Positions 29,211-38,700 of a DNA stretch of 64,000 bases are shown here, in pieces (position 1 is the first letter of the stretch; every line of letters begins with the position of its first letter). The stretch lies in assembly GCF_030316855.1 (NCBI RefSeq), contig NZ_JASZYR010000002.1:62001-126000 (forward strand), given 5' to 3'. The notes under the pieces are model-generated. The model searched no databases. It saw only the letters and a list, made by a program, of their open reading frames with translations, and was not told the DNA's origin. The position numbers were made by a program, and so were the translations under genes. The DNA is from Variovorax sp. J22P240 (GTDB lineage Bacteria; Pseudomonadota; Gammaproteobacteria; Burkholderiales; Burkholderiaceae_C).

Positions 29211-30350
29211 TCAGGGGACGTCGGCGTAGCGAGCCGACGCGGCTAGGGCTGCAGCAAACGCCACCACCACGTAGAGCGCCACGGTCAGTGAGCTGACCTG
29301 GGCCAGGAAGCCGATCACCGGCGGACCCGCCATGAAGCCCAGATATGCCGCCGCCGATACTGCCGCGATGCCGCGCGCCGGCTCGACACCGGGCACGCGC
29401 GCGGACGCCGCGAAGAGGATGGGCACCACGTTGGCGAATCCGACGCCCACGCCCGCAAAACCGGCCAATGCCAGCCAGGGTAGGTTGGTGATCAGCACCA
29501 GGGTCATGGACGCCGCTGCCAGCAATGCGCTGCCACGAAGCAGCACGGCCGGTGCGAAGCGCGCCCGCATCGCATCGCCGCCGAAGCGCGCCATCGCCAT
29601 CGCGGCCGAGAAACTGGCGTAAGCCAGGGCCGCCTGCTGCTGGGGGCTGCCCAGTTCCTGGTTGAGATAGAGCACGCTCCAGTCGTAGATGGCGCCCTCT
29701 GCAATCAGTCCCAACGCAGCCAGCAGGCCGAGGACGGCCAGGGTGCCTCGCGGCATTCGGAAGCCATGACCATCACTGGCAAACGCCGTCGATTTCTTGG
29801 GCAGCATCCAGCGCGCGGACACGGCAATCGCAATCGCCATCACGGCGGCAACCAGCATCAAGTGGTGTTGCGGTGCCATTCCCGCCGCAATGGCCGCGCC
29901 GCCGGTCATGGCCCCGACCATCCCACCCAGGCTGAACATGCCGTGCATGCCGCTCATCAAGGGCCTGCCGCCGCGGAGTTCGAGTTGCGCGGCTTCCGTG
30001 TTGATTGCCACATCGAAGACGCTCGTCACGATGCCGAACACGACGAGCAAGCCAAGCAAGGCCGCGTAGGCCGGCATGACCAGCAGGCCGGCAAGGAGCA
30101 AGGCGTAGACGGTGCCGCAAACGCCAGCCATGGATCGGGCGCCGTGACGGCCGATCCAGCGGCTGGCCTGCGTCAGGCCCAGCAGGGCGCCAACGCCCGC
30201 CGCGAGCATGGCGAGGCCGAGTTCGGCTTCGTTGACGCCGTAGTGGGCTTTCACCGTAGGGATGTGCACCCCCCATGTCGCGAAAACGAAGCCGGAGCCG
30301 AAGAACTGCGTGCGCGAGGCCCAGCGCATGCGTGCGGGGAAATCCATCAT
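29211..30350 (-). CDS. MFS transporter, YbjJ-like
   Basis: A 379-residue major facilitator with about twelve hydrophobic segments. Features are the N-terminal FFGSGFVFATWGVHIPTVK, the loop GRHGARSMAG after helix 2, and INTEAAQLELRGGRPLMSGMHGMFSLGG in the middle, a pattern seen in the YbjJ group. The substrate is unknown. ATG 30350 (MMDFPARM) is chosen because the extra upstream residues are charged and not family-like. It is convergent with sppA. Confidence 0.85.
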   Translation of the reverse strand: MMDFPARMRWASRTQFFGSGFVFATWGVHIPTVKAHYGVNEAELGLAMLAAGVGALLGLTQASRWIGRHGARSMAGVCGTVYALLLAGLLVMPAYAALLGLLVVFGIVTSVFDVAINTEAAQLELRGGRPLMSGMHGMFSLGGMVGAMTGGAAIAAGMAPQHHLMLVAAVMAIAIAVSARWMLPKKSTAFASDGHGFRMPRGTLAVLGLLAALGLIAEGAIYDWSVLYLNQELGSPQQQAALAYASFSAAMAMARFGGDAMRARFAPAVLLRGSALLAAASMTLVLITNLPWLALAGFAGVGVGFANVVPILFAASARVPGVEPARGIAAVSAAAYLGFMAGPPVIGFLAQVSSLTVALYVVVAFAAALAASARYADVP

Positions 30351-30364
30351 CAGGTTGGACAGCG

Positions 30365-31132
30365 CTAGCGGCCGATGGCGAATACGGCAGGCGCCCGTTC
30401 GTCGGCCGGTGATGGCTTGGCCCGCCATGCCTTCACGGTTTCGCTTCGTACCTGGGAGGACGCCAGCGTGAGCCCTCGGGCTACCGCGAGACGCGTGTTG
30501 TGCTGCAACGTCTGGGTAAGCGCCTGCAGCAAGGCTGTGTTGCGGTAGGGTGTTTCGATGAAAAGTTGGGTCTGGCCGGTCTTGAGTGCCAGGGCCTCGA
30601 GTTCGCGGATGCGCTGCACACGCGCGTCGGCATCCTGCGGCAGATAGCCGACGAATGCGAAGTTCTGGCCGTTGAGGCCGCTTGCCGCCAGCGCCAGCAG
30701 GAGCGACACAGGCCCCGTCAGCGGGACCACGGTGATGCCCATTTCATGCGCTGCCTTGGCAACCGACGACCCGGGGTCCGCGACGGCCGGCATGCCAGCT
30801 TCGCTGAGCAGCCCGACATCGTGGCCTTCCAGCGCGGCAGCGAGGAGTGGACGCGCATCGAACTGTCCCGCGTGATCACCCTTCTTGTGCACTTCGCGCG
30901 GCAGTTCCTGGATCTGCTGGGCCTGCAGCGGGGCCGCGAGCGGTACGACGGAGTCGATGCGTTTGAGATAGGCGCGTGCAGACTTGGCGTTCTCGCAGAT
31001 CCAGTGCGTGATTCGTGCGGCTGCCTGCAGCGTGCCGAGCGGCAAAGCGTCCTGGAGCGGCGCCTGCTCGTCGCACCCGAAATCGAGCGGGGCGGGGACG
31101 AGGTAGAGCTTTCCGCGGCTCGGCGTATTCAC
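30365..31132 (-). CDS. SAM-dependent methyltransferase, RsmI/tetrapyrrole methylase fold
   Basis: A 255-residue protein related to RsmI, which 2'-O-methylates C1402 of 16S rRNA, but with a different N-terminus (KLYLVPAPLDFG) and VGLLSEAGMPAVADPG where RsmI has SDAG. This short form is a separate branch seen beside Maf proteins in betaproteobacteria; its own substrate is not established. The start overlaps the maf stop (ATGA, 31129-31132). Confidence 0.82.
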   Translation of the reverse strand: MNTPSRGKLYLVPAPLDFGCDEQAPLQDALPLGTLQAAARITHWICENAKSARAYLKRIDSVVPLAAPLQAQQIQELPREVHKKGDHAGQFDARPLLAAALEGHDVGLLSEAGMPAVADPGSSVAKAAHEMGITVVPLTGPVSLLLALAASGLNGQNFAFVGYLPQDADARVQRIRELEALALKTGQTQLFIETPYRNTALLQALTQTLQHNTRLAVARGLTLASSQVRSETVKAWRAKPSPADERAPAVFAIGR

Positions 31133-31710
31133 AGCAGGTCGACTCCCGCCGCACGCAGCATCTTCGCGGTGCGAATCAATGGCAGGCCCACCAGGGCGGT
31201 CGGGTCGTCGCTGTCGATGGCGTCGAGCAGGGCGATGCCGAGGGCTTCGCTCTTGGCGCTGCCGGCGCAGTCATACGGCTGTTCTGCATTCAGATAGGCC
31301 TCGATCGCCGCATCGCTCAAGTCCCGAAAGACCACGCGTACCGGCGCCAGGTCGCGCTGGACGAAGCCCGTGGCCTGGCAGACAACGGCGACGGCCGTCT
31401 GAAAGATGAGTGTCTGGCCGCGCATGCGCCGCAGTTGGGCGGTGGCGCGCGCATGGTCGCCGGGCTTGCCCAGGGGCTCGCCGGCAAGGTCGGCGACCTG
31501 GTCGGAGCCGATCACGACCGCATCGGGAAAGCGGCGGGCGATCGCGTTCGCCTTCTCCAGCGCGAGGCGTTCAGCCAGTGCGCGGGGCGTTTCGCCAGGG
31601 AGCGGCGTCTCGTCGACTTCCGGCGATTGGACATCGAAGGGAAGGCGCAGGCGCCCAAGAAGCTCGCGGCGGTAGCGCGAGGTCGAAGCAAGGATGACAT
31701 TGCGTTGCAT
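31129..31710 (-). CDS. Maf-family nucleotide pyrophosphatase, YceF-like
   Basis: A 193-residue Maf protein: N-terminal LASTSRYRRELLGRL, the acidic PEVDETP and SDQVADLAGEPLGKP segments, and CAGSAKSEALGI. Its variant of the active-site motifs looks like the YceF group, which hydrolyses methylated GTP, rather than the dTTP/UTP-specific group. It is divergent from yceD, with only about 30 nt between starts, as in many betaproteobacteria. Confidence 0.9.
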   Translation of the reverse strand: MQRNVILASTSRYRRELLGRLRLPFDVQSPEVDETPLPGETPRALAERLALEKANAIARRFPDAVVIGSDQVADLAGEPLGKPGDHARATAQLRRMRGQTLIFQTAVAVVCQATGFVQRDLAPVRVVFRDLSDAAIEAYLNAEQPYDCAGSAKSEALGIALLDAIDSDDPTALVGLPLIRTAKMLRAAGVDLL

Positions 31711-31742
31711 GGGCCACGATTGTGCGTGAGCGGTTTAGACTG

Positions 31743-32297
31743 ATGCGAATGACCAGAGAATTTGCCCCTCGGCGGCTCGACGTGAACGGCTTTGCCGAAG
31801 CCGCAGCCCCCATTTCCGGAATCGATCCGCTTCAGTCGTACGAGCGCCTGAGTGCGGAATTGGCCTCGCCGGCCGCGGACCTGACCGTCGAATGGACGGC
31901 CGTTGGCCAGCGCCGCAGCGGTGCTGCCGGCTCCCCAATTTCCTGGTTGCACCTGACGGCGGACGCCAAGGTTCCCCTGATCTGCCAGCGTTGCCTAACG
32001 CCCGTCGATGTGGATCTGGCTGTCGACCGCTGGTTCCGCTTTGCCGCCGACGAGGCCACCGCCGCGGCCGAGGACGAAGAGGCCGAGGAAGACGTCCTGG
32101 TGGCGAGCCGCGAATTCGATCTCCATGCCCTGATCGAGGACGAGTTGCTGATGGACATCCCCGTCACGCCGCGACATGAAGTCTGTCCGGAGCCGATGAA
32201 GCTTTCTGCCGTGGACCCCGACTTCGAGGCTGCGGAAGCCGCTCGCCCGAACCCTTTTGCCGTGCTCGGCAACTTGCGTTCGGACAAGCCCAAATAG
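31743..32297 (+). CDS. yceD: YceD (DUF177) family protein
   Basis: A 184-residue acidic protein with the DUF177 hallmarks: the Cys pair in PLICQRCLTPVDVDL, a Glu/Asp-rich middle, and a DLHALIEDELLMDIPVTPRH segment. In many bacteria, including plants' plastid homologues, it goes with rpmF and affects 23S rRNA levels. Start ATG 31743 is preferred; ATG 31749 is also possible. It precedes rpmF by 149 nt that contain a promoter-like TATAAT. Confidence 0.9.
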   Translation: MRMTREFAPRRLDVNGFAEAAAPISGIDPLQSYERLSAELASPAADLTVEWTAVGQRRSGAAGSPISWLHLTADAKVPLICQRCLTPVDVDLAVDRWFRFAADEATAAAEDEEAEEDVLVASREFDLHALIEDELLMDIPVTPRHEVCPEPMKLSAVDPDFEAAEAARPNPFAVLGNLRSDKPK

Positions 32298-32338
32298 GTC
32301 GCCGATACCCCGCTCTGGTGTTCGATGCCGTCCTGGGC

Positions 32339-32344
32339 TATAAT
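32339..32344 (+). promoter_or_regulatory. Perfect -10 hexamer ahead of rpmF
   Basis: A TATAAT lies about 100 nt before rpmF. A good -35 at 16-18 bp spacing is not present (TGGTGT is the best), so it could be a weak or activator-dependent promoter for rpmF and the fab genes. The leader that follows contains an imperfect inverted repeat around AAGCTT (32370-32395). Confidence 0.45.
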
Positions 32345-32446
32345 CATGGGCTTCGCGCGCGCCGCCGATAACGCATTACAAGCTTTGCAAGCGTTACCGC
32401 CGCCCCGCATGCACACCCACCCAACCGAATACTTCCAGGAGCCAGC

Positions 32447-32629
32447 ATGGCCGTCCAGCAAAACAAGAAGTCGCCGTCGAAGCGCGGCATGCATCGTTCG
32501 CACAACGCCCTGGGCGTGCCCGGCATTGCCGTCGAGCCCACCACCGGCGAAACGCATCTGCGTCACCACATCAGCCCGAACGGCTTCTATCGCGGCCGCA
32601 AGGTGCTCAAGACCAAGTCTGAAGCCTGA
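32447..32629 (+). CDS. rpmF: 50S ribosomal protein L32
   Basis: A 60-residue basic ribosomal protein beginning [21 protein letters not shown], typical of proteobacterial L32, without the four zinc Cys found in some phyla. An AGGAG ribosome-binding site lies 6-7 nt upstream. It is followed by a strong terminator that reaches almost to the plsX start; yceD-rpmF-plsX-fab is a conserved order. Confidence 0.97.
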   Translation: MAVQQNKKSPSKRGMHRSHNALGVPGIAVEPTTGETHLRHHISPNGFYRGRKVLKTKSEA

Positions 32630-32647
32630 TCTTCGTTTCAAGGCCAG

Positions 32648-32688
32648 GGCCCGAAGCTACTTTTGCCGTAGCGTCGGGCCTTTGTTTT
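32648..32688 (+). terminator. Intrinsic terminator between rpmF and plsX
   Basis: A 13-bp stem with one mismatch (32648-32660 pairing with 32668-32680) and a 7-nt loop is followed by TTTGTTTT. The U-tract ends one base before the plsX ATG at 32690, so the structure covers the space where a plsX ribosome-binding site would lie. It may end the rpmF transcript or act as an attenuator for the fatty-acid operon. Confidence 0.85.
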
Positions 32689-32689
32689 G

Positions 32690-33778
32690 ATGGTCACGCC
32701 TTCCGAAATCTCTCCTGCGCCGTCTGTGATCACGCTGGCCGTTGATTGCATGGGCGGCGACCATGGGCCGCGCGTCACGCTTGCGGCCTGCCGCGCATTT
32801 CTCGAGCGCCACGCCGAAGCGTCGTTGCTTCTCGTCGGTGCGCCGGCGGCATTGGCTGGCTTCGCGCATCCTCGAGCCACGGTCATCGCGGCCAGCGAAG
32901 TGGTCGGGATGGACGATCCCATCGAGGTGGCGCTGCGCAAGAAGAAGGACTCGTCCATGCGAGTCGCCATTCAGCAGGTCAAGGACGGCGCCGCCCAAGC
33001 CGCGATCTCGGCCGGAAATACCGGCGCACTGATGGCCATCGCGCGCTACTTGTTGAAAACGCTGGACGGAATCGATCGGCCGGCCATCGCGCCTCAATTG
33101 CCCAACAGCAAGGGTGGGGCGACGACAGTGCTCGATCTGGGCGCCAACGTCGATTGCGATGCCGAAGACCTGCTGCAGTTTGCCGTTCTCGGCTCCGCGC
33201 TAGTGTCTGCCTTGACGGGGAACGAGTCCCCAACGGTGGGCTTGCTCAATGTTGGCGAAGAAGCCATCAAGGGCAGCGAAACCATCAAGAAGGCCAGCCA
33301 ACTGCTGCGAAAAGCGGCGAGTTCCCAAGATTTGAATTTCTACGGCAACGTGGAAGGCAACGACATTTTCAAGGGAACGACAGATATCGTTGTTTGTGAC
33401 GGCTTCGTTGGCAATGTCACGTTAAAGGCGACCGAGGGCGTCGCCTCCATGATCGTTGACTTCTTGCGAATCGAATACTCGAACGGTATCTTCAGCAAAT
33501 TTGCTGCAATCGTTTCCTATCCGGTCCTAAAAGCGCTTAAGCGGAGGCTGGATCATCGGCGGTACAACGGTGCGGCTCTTTTGGGGCTTCGTGGTCTTGT
33601 GTTCAAGAGCCACGGCTCCGCGGACGAAGTGGCCTTCGGCCACGCGCTGGATCGCGCTTATGATGCCGCTCGCAACAACCTGCTCGATCGCGTGCGGGCC
33701 CGCATCGCCCACGCCGCGCCCCTGCTCGCGCGGCAAGAATCGGCGGCGCCGGCTGACGCGGCGGCGCTCCACGTTTGA
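32690..33778 (+). CDS. plsX: Phosphate acyltransferase PlsX
   Basis: Makes acyl-phosphate from acyl-ACP for phospholipid synthesis. The 362-residue product shows [35 protein letters not shown] and [15 protein letters not shown], all family signatures. ATG 32690 directly follows a terminator U-tract and has no Shine-Dalgarno; GTG 32726 would match the usual N-terminal length better but also lacks one. From about 33200 to 33600 the codons are richer in A and T, including a TTA, than the rest of the gene. The stop overlaps the fabH start by one base. Confidence 0.95.
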   Translation: MVTPSEISPAPSVITLAVDCMGGDHGPRVTLAACRAFLERHAEASLLLVGAPAALAGFAHPRATVIAASEVVGMDDPIEVALRKKKDSSMRVAIQQVKDGAAQAAISAGNTGALMAIARYLLKTLDGIDRPAIAPQLPNSKGGATTVLDLGANVDCDAEDLLQFAVLGSALVSALTGNESPTVGLLNVGEEAIKGSETIKKASQLLRKAASSQDLNFYGNVEGNDIFKGTTDIVVCDGFVGNVTLKATEGVASMIVDFLRIEYSNGIFSKFAAIVSYPVLKALKRRLDHRRYNGAALLGLRGLVFKSHGSADEVAFGHALDRAYDAARNNLLDRVRARIAHAAPLLARQESAAPADAAALHV

Positions 33779-34755
33779 TGACTCCTTTTTCTCGAATCAC
33801 AGGCACCGGCAGCTATCTGCCCCCGCGCCGTGTGACCAATGACGACCTCACCCGGGACTTGGCCGCACGCGGCATCGAAACCTCGGATCAGTGGATCATC
33901 GAGCGCACCGGCATCCGCGCCCGACATTTCGCGGCACCCGACGTCGCGAGCAGCGACCTCGGACTGGAAGCCGCCAAGCAGGCGCTGGAAGCTGCGGGCC
34001 GAAGCACGAGCGACATCGATCTGATCATCGTCGCGACCTCGACGCCCGACATGGTGTTTCCCTCGTCGGCTGCCATCCTCCAGAACAAGCTGGGGATTGC
34101 AGGGTGCCCGGCGTTCGACGTGCAGGCAGTCTGCAGCGGCTTCGTGTATGCACTGACGGTGGCGGACGCGATGATCCGCACGGGCAGTGCCAAGTGCGCG
34201 TTGGTCGTGGGCACCGAGGTGTTTTCCCGCATCCTCGACTTCAACGACCGCACCACCTGTGTGCTGTTCGGCGACGGCGCCGGGGCAGTGGTCCTCGAAG
34301 CCAGCGAAGAGCCCGGCATTCTGGCGAGCGACTTGCACGCCGATGGCAAGCACGTCGGCATTCTCTGCGTGCCCGGCCACGTGTCCGGCGGCTCTGTGCT
34401 CGGCACGCCCTTGCTCCACATGGATGGGCAAGCCGTGTTCAAGCTGGCCGTGCGAGTCCTCGAGGAAGCCGCGCGTACCACGCTGCAAAAGGCGGGTAAG
34501 ACAGAAGCGGACATCGACTGGCTGATCCCCCATCAAGCCAACATCCGGATCATGGAAGGCACGGCGAAGAAGCTGAAGCTGGCACGCGAGAAGCTGATCG
34601 TGACCGTCGACGAACACGGCAACACTTCGGCAGCCTCGATTCCGCTGGCGTTGGACAACGCAGTTCGCTCGGGCAAGGTGAAGAAGGGCGACACGCTGAT
34701 GCTCGAAGGCGTTGGTGGCGGCTTCACCTGGGGCGCGGTCCTGCTCAACTACTAA
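33778..34755 (+). CDS. fabH: 3-oxoacyl-ACP synthase III (KAS III)
   Basis: Condenses acetyl-CoA with malonyl-ACP to start fatty acid synthesis. The 325-residue protein has all three catalytic residues: Cys119 in [10 protein letters not shown], His about 252 in IPHQANIRI and Asn about 282 in EHGNTSAAS. The ATG at 33778 shares one base with the plsX stop (TGATG). It is the second gene of plsX-fabH-fabD-fabG-acpP-fabF. Confidence 0.97.
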   Translation: MTPFSRITGTGSYLPPRRVTNDDLTRDLAARGIETSDQWIIERTGIRARHFAAPDVASSDLGLEAAKQALEAAGRSTSDIDLIIVATSTPDMVFPSSAAILQNKLGIAGCPAFDVQAVCSGFVYALTVADAMIRTGSAKCALVVGTEVFSRILDFNDRTTCVLFGDGAGAVVLEASEEPGILASDLHADGKHVGILCVPGHVSGGSVLGTPLLHMDGQAVFKLAVRVLEEAARTTLQKAGKTEADIDWLIPHQANIRIMEGTAKKLKLAREKLIVTVDEHGNTSAASIPLALDNAVRSGKVKKGDTLMLEGVGGGFTWGAVLLNY

Positions 34756-34801
34756 TACAGTGCGTTGCCCAAGTGGCAGCGGCGCGATTGGAGACACAAC
34801 A

Positions 34802-35755
34802 ATGAAGTCCTTCGCTTTCGTCTTTCCGGGTCAGGGCTCGCAGGCCGTCGGCATGCTCGACGCTTGGGGCGATCACCCCGTAGTGCTTGAAACGCTGCGC
34901 GAGGCATCCGACGCCCTGGACGAAGATGTCGCCCGCCTGATTCATGAGGGTCCCAAGGAGGTCCTGGCCCTGACGACCAACACGCAACCCGTGATGCTCA
35001 TTGCTGGCGTTGCCGCCTGGCGCGCCTGGTTGGCCGAAGGTGGAGACAAGCCGTCGGTCGTCGCGGGTCATTCGCTCGGCGAGTATTCCGCGCTGGTGGC
35101 TTCCGGAGTCCTGACGCTGGCTCAAGCGGCGCCACTGGTGCGTTTTCGCGCCCAGGCGATGCAGCAGGCCGTGCCGGTCGGAGTGGGCGCCATGGCGGCC
35201 ATTCTGGGCATGGATGCGGACAAGGTGAAGGCCGGCTGCGCCGAAGTGACGGCTGGATTCGGCCCTGGAAGCGCCGAGGTCGTGGAGGCGGTGAACTTCA
35301 ACGATCCGATGCAGACGGTGATCGCCGGAAGCAAGGCTGCCGTCGACAAGGCCTGTGAAGTGTTGAAGGCCAATGGCGCCAAGCGCGCGCTTCCCTTGCC
35401 GGTGTCGGCCCCCTTCCATTCGAGCCTGATGAAGCCGGCGGCCGAGGCGCTGCGGGAGCGTCTGGCGTCGGTCAGCCTGGCAGCGCCCGAGATTCCCGTC
35501 ATCAACAACATCGACGTGACCATCGAAACCGATCCCGATCGGATTCGCGATGCCCTGGTGCGCCAGGCTGCGGGTCCGGTCCGTTGGGTCGAAACCGTGC
35601 AGGCACTGAAAGCGCGTGAGGTCTCCGCCGTCGTCGAATGCGGCCCGGGCAAGGTCCTGGCCGGCATGGCCAAGCGCATCGCGCCGGAGCTTGGTGCGGC
35701 TTCAGTCTACGACCCGGCAACCCTTGCCGAAACCAGAAAACTGCTCACTGCCTGA
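34802..35755 (+). CDS. fabD: Malonyl-CoA:ACP transacylase
   Basis: Transfers malonyl from CoA to ACP. The 317-residue protein has the N-terminal FVFPGQGSQAVGM, the nucleophile Ser91 in GHSLGEYSAL, the Arg in RFRAQAMQ and the His in SAPFHSSLM. An ATTGGAGACACAACA segment ahead of ATG 34802 contains a GGAG ribosome-binding site. It lies between fabH and fabG. Confidence 0.97.
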   Translation: MKSFAFVFPGQGSQAVGMLDAWGDHPVVLETLREASDALDEDVARLIHEGPKEVLALTTNTQPVMLIAGVAAWRAWLAEGGDKPSVVAGHSLGEYSALVASGVLTLAQAAPLVRFRAQAMQQAVPVGVGAMAAILGMDADKVKAGCAEVTAGFGPGSAEVVEAVNFNDPMQTVIAGSKAAVDKACEVLKANGAKRALPLPVSAPFHSSLMKPAAEALRERLASVSLAAPEIPVINNIDVTIETDPDRIRDALVRQAAGPVRWVETVQALKAREVSAVVECGPGKVLAGMAKRIAPELGAASVYDPATLAETRKLLTA

Positions 35756-35779
35756 GCATTGAGCCTCGAGGTCACTTTC

Positions 35780-36523
35780 ATGAGTACTCCCAAATTCGAA
35801 GGCCAGGTTGCGCTGGTCACTGGCGCGTCCCGCGGAATCGGCGCCGCCATTGCGCTGGAACTGGCCCAACGCGGCCTCAAGGTCATTGGCACCGGCACCA
35901 CGGAAGAAGGGGCCGCGAAGATCACGTCCGCCCTGAGTGCCTACGATGGCCGCGGCTGTGCGCTGGACGTCAATGACGGCGCAGCGGTCGAGGCGCTGAT
36001 CGATGAGATCGTCAAGGTCTACGGCGCCGTCCACGTGCTGGTCAACAACGCCGGCATCACCCGCGACACCCTGGCGATGCGCCTCAAGGACGCTGACTGG
36101 GACGCGGTGCTGGACACCAACCTGAAAGCGGTTTTCCGTCTCTCGCGAGCGGTCATCCGTCCGATGATGAAGCAGCGCTACGGCCGCATCATCAGCATCA
36201 CCAGTGTGGTGGGCGCCTCCGGCAATGCAGGCCAGGCCAACTACGCGGCTGCAAAGGCCGGCGTGGCGGGCATGACCCGTGCGCTGGCGCGCGAACTCGG
36301 CAGCCGCAGCATCACCGTCAACTGCGTGGCTCCAGGTTTCATCGAAACCGACATGACGGCCAGCCTCCCCGAAGCGCAACAACAGGCCCTGCTCGCGCAG
36401 ATTCCGCTCGGCCACCTCGGCAAACCAGCCGACATCGCCCACGCGGTCGCTTTCCTGGCCTCTCCCCAGGCCGCGTACGTCACGGGGCAGGAACTGCACG
36501 TGAACGGCGGCATGCACATGTAA
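35780..36523 (+). CDS. fabG: 3-oxoacyl-ACP reductase
   Basis: NADPH-dependent reduction of 3-oxoacyl-ACP. The 247-residue short-chain dehydrogenase has TGASRGIGAAIA for cofactor binding, NNAGIT, and the catalytic Ser-Tyr-Lys in ITSVVGASG and NYAAAKAG. It ends in the usual GGMHM. ATG 35780 gives the standard N-terminus; the codons upstream to 35759 are not family-like. Confidence 0.97.
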   Translation: MSTPKFEGQVALVTGASRGIGAAIALELAQRGLKVIGTGTTEEGAAKITSALSAYDGRGCALDVNDGAAVEALIDEIVKVYGAVHVLVNNAGITRDTLAMRLKDADWDAVLDTNLKAVFRLSRAVIRPMMKQRYGRIISITSVVGASGNAGQANYAAAKAGVAGMTRALARELGSRSITVNCVAPGFIETDMTASLPEAQQQALLAQIPLGHLGKPADIAHAVAFLASPQAAYVTGQELHVNGGMHM

Positions 36524-36532
36524 GTGCGCTGA

Positions 36533-36862
<330 letters not shown>

Positions 36863-36956
36863 TCGGCCACGCTGAGTCACCGTTCCTTCGGTCCGCAGCC
36901 CCAACGCTCGCGCATACCGTATAACGGCCTCAGTGCTCCCAGAAAGGTTTGCCGGC

Positions 36957-38201
36957 ATGACCAAACGCCGCGTCGTCGTGACCGGACTCGGTTGCCTCGC
37001 TCCTGTCGGAAACACCGTTGCCGAATCCTGGGCCAATTTGCTGGCCGGGAATTCGGGCATCGACACCATCACCAAGTTCGACGTGAGCGGCTTCTCCTGC
37101 AAGTTCGCGGGCGAGGTGAAGGGTTTCGACATCAAGGAATACATCCCCGAGAAGGAAGCGCGCCACATGGACCGCTTCATCCATCTCGGGCTCGCTGCCG
37201 CGATTCAGGCGGTACAGGACAGCGGCCTGCCCACGGGTGACGCGCTGTCAGAAGAAGATGCGGTCCGCATCGGCTGCAACATCGGTTCCGGCATCGGGGG
37301 CCTGCCCTTGATCGAGGACACGCACGCCGAACTGGTCGCGCGGGGTCCGCGCCGCGTGTCGCCCTTCTTCGTACCGGCATCGATCATCAACATGATCTCG
37401 GGGCATGTCTCGATCAAGTACGGCTTCAAGGGCCCGAACATCGCAGTCGTGACCGCGTGCACCACCGGCTTGCATGCCATCGGCACGTCCGCCCGAATGA
37501 TCGAGTACGGCGATGCCGACGTGATGATTGCGGGCGGCTCGGAGTCGACGGTATCGCCGCTCGGCCTGGGTGGGTTTGCTGCGGCTCGCGCCCTGTCGAC
37601 CCGCAACGACGATCCCAAGACGGCTTCCCGCCCCTGGGACAAGGACCGCGACGGATTCGTGCTGGGCGAGGGCGCCGGCGTGCTGGTGCTCGAGGAGTAC
37701 GAACACGCTAAGGCTCGCGGCGCCAAGATCTATGCGGAAGTCTCCGGCTTCGGCATGAGCGGCGACGCCTACCACATGACCGCGCCCAACGTGGACGGCC
37801 CACGCCGTTCCATGGCCATGGCGCTGGCGAACGCGGGCGTCAACGCCGATGAGGTCCAGTACGTCAATGCCCACGGCACCTCGACGCCGCTGGGCGACCT
37901 GAACGAAACCAACGCGATCAAGAATGCCTTCGGCGACCACGCCAAGAAGCTGATCGTGAATTCGACGAAGTCGATGACCGGGCACCTGCTTGGCGGCGCC
38001 GGCGGCATCGAATCGGTGTTCACCGTTCTGGCGCTGCACCACCAGAAGAGCCCGCCGACGATCAACATCTTCAACCAGGATCCGGAGTGCGATCTCGACT
38101 ACTGCGCCAATGAGGCGCGCGATCTGAAGATCGACGTGGCGGTCAAGAACAACTTTGGATTCGGCGGCACCAACGGCACGCTGGTGTTCAAGCGCGTTTG
38201 A
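36957..38201 (+). CDS. fabF: 3-oxoacyl-ACP synthase II (KAS II)
   Basis: Elongating condensing enzyme. The 414-residue protein has the catalytic Cys168 in VVTACTTGLHAIG, the two His residues in NAHGTSTPLGD and MTGHLLGGAGG, and the C-terminal FGFGGTNGTLVF. It ends the fab cluster; a membrane-protein gene and the rpoE-like operon follow after 13 nt. Confidence 0.97.
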   Translation: MTKRRVVVTGLGCLAPVGNTVAESWANLLAGNSGIDTITKFDVSGFSCKFAGEVKGFDIKEYIPEKEARHMDRFIHLGLAAAIQAVQDSGLPTGDALSEEDAVRIGCNIGSGIGGLPLIEDTHAELVARGPRRVSPFFVPASIINMISGHVSIKYGFKGPNIAVVTACTTGLHAIGTSARMIEYGDADVMIAGGSESTVSPLGLGGFAAARALSTRNDDPKTASRPWDKDRDGFVLGEGAGVLVLEEYEHAKARGAKIYAEVSGFGMSGDAYHMTAPNVDGPRRSMAMALANAGVNADEVQYVNAHGTSTPLGDLNETNAIKNAFGDHAKKLIVNSTKSMTGHLLGGAGGIESVFTVLALHHQKSPPTINIFNQDPECDLDYCANEARDLKIDVAVKNNFGFGGTNGTLVFKRV

Positions 38202-38214
38202 ATCTTTTCGTCTC

Positions 38215-38700
38215 ATGCACAGCGCCCCATCGGTGAACTACCCGGTGGGGCGTTCTCGCTATGCGGAGCGGCTTCTGCTGGGTCTTTGGGCCCTTGGTGT
38301 CCTCGGTGTGACCGTCGCTTGCGTCCAGGCGGCCGGGTTCGACTGGCGGCAGGGGATATTGGCGCTCAGCGCGGCTGTCGCCGGTCTTGCCGCATGGACC
38401 GGCGTCCTTCGATGCACGGACCCGGCCGATCTGAGCTTTGACGGCCAACATTGGTCGATCTCGGGCCATGCGGCGCTTCGAACCGCACAGGCCAGTGTCG
38501 TGCTCGACCTGCAAGCCTTGCTGCTGGTGCACCTATCAGAGCCCGCGCGGGCGCGACGCTGGGTCTGGGTCGACCGGCGGGCCATGCCGGAACGCTGGCG
38601 CGATTTGCGCCGTGCGCTATATTCGCGCGCGCCTTCGCCGGAGCCGACCGCCCAAAAGGCCGATTCGAAGGGCGTCGACGTGCATCATTCCTCCTCATGA
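38215..38700 (+). CDS. Small inner-membrane protein ahead of rpoE, YgfX-like topology
   Basis: A 161-residue protein not recognised by family. It has two hydrophobic helices (about residues 20-40 and 46-64), then a basic C-terminal domain with WVWVDRRAMPERWRDLRRALYSRA. The two-helix hairpin followed by a W/R-rich domain resembles YgfX/CptA-type proteins; this is topology only, not a firm homology. Its stop overlaps the sigma factor start by 4 bp (38697-38700), so the two are probably translated together. Confidence 0.7.
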   Translation: MHSAPSVNYPVGRSRYAERLLLGLWALGVLGVTVACVQAAGFDWRQGILALSAAVAGLAAWTGVLRCTDPADLSFDGQHWSISGHAALRTAQASVVLDLQALLLVHLSEPARARRWVWVDRRAMPERWRDLRRALYSRAPSPEPTAQKADSKGVDVHHSSS

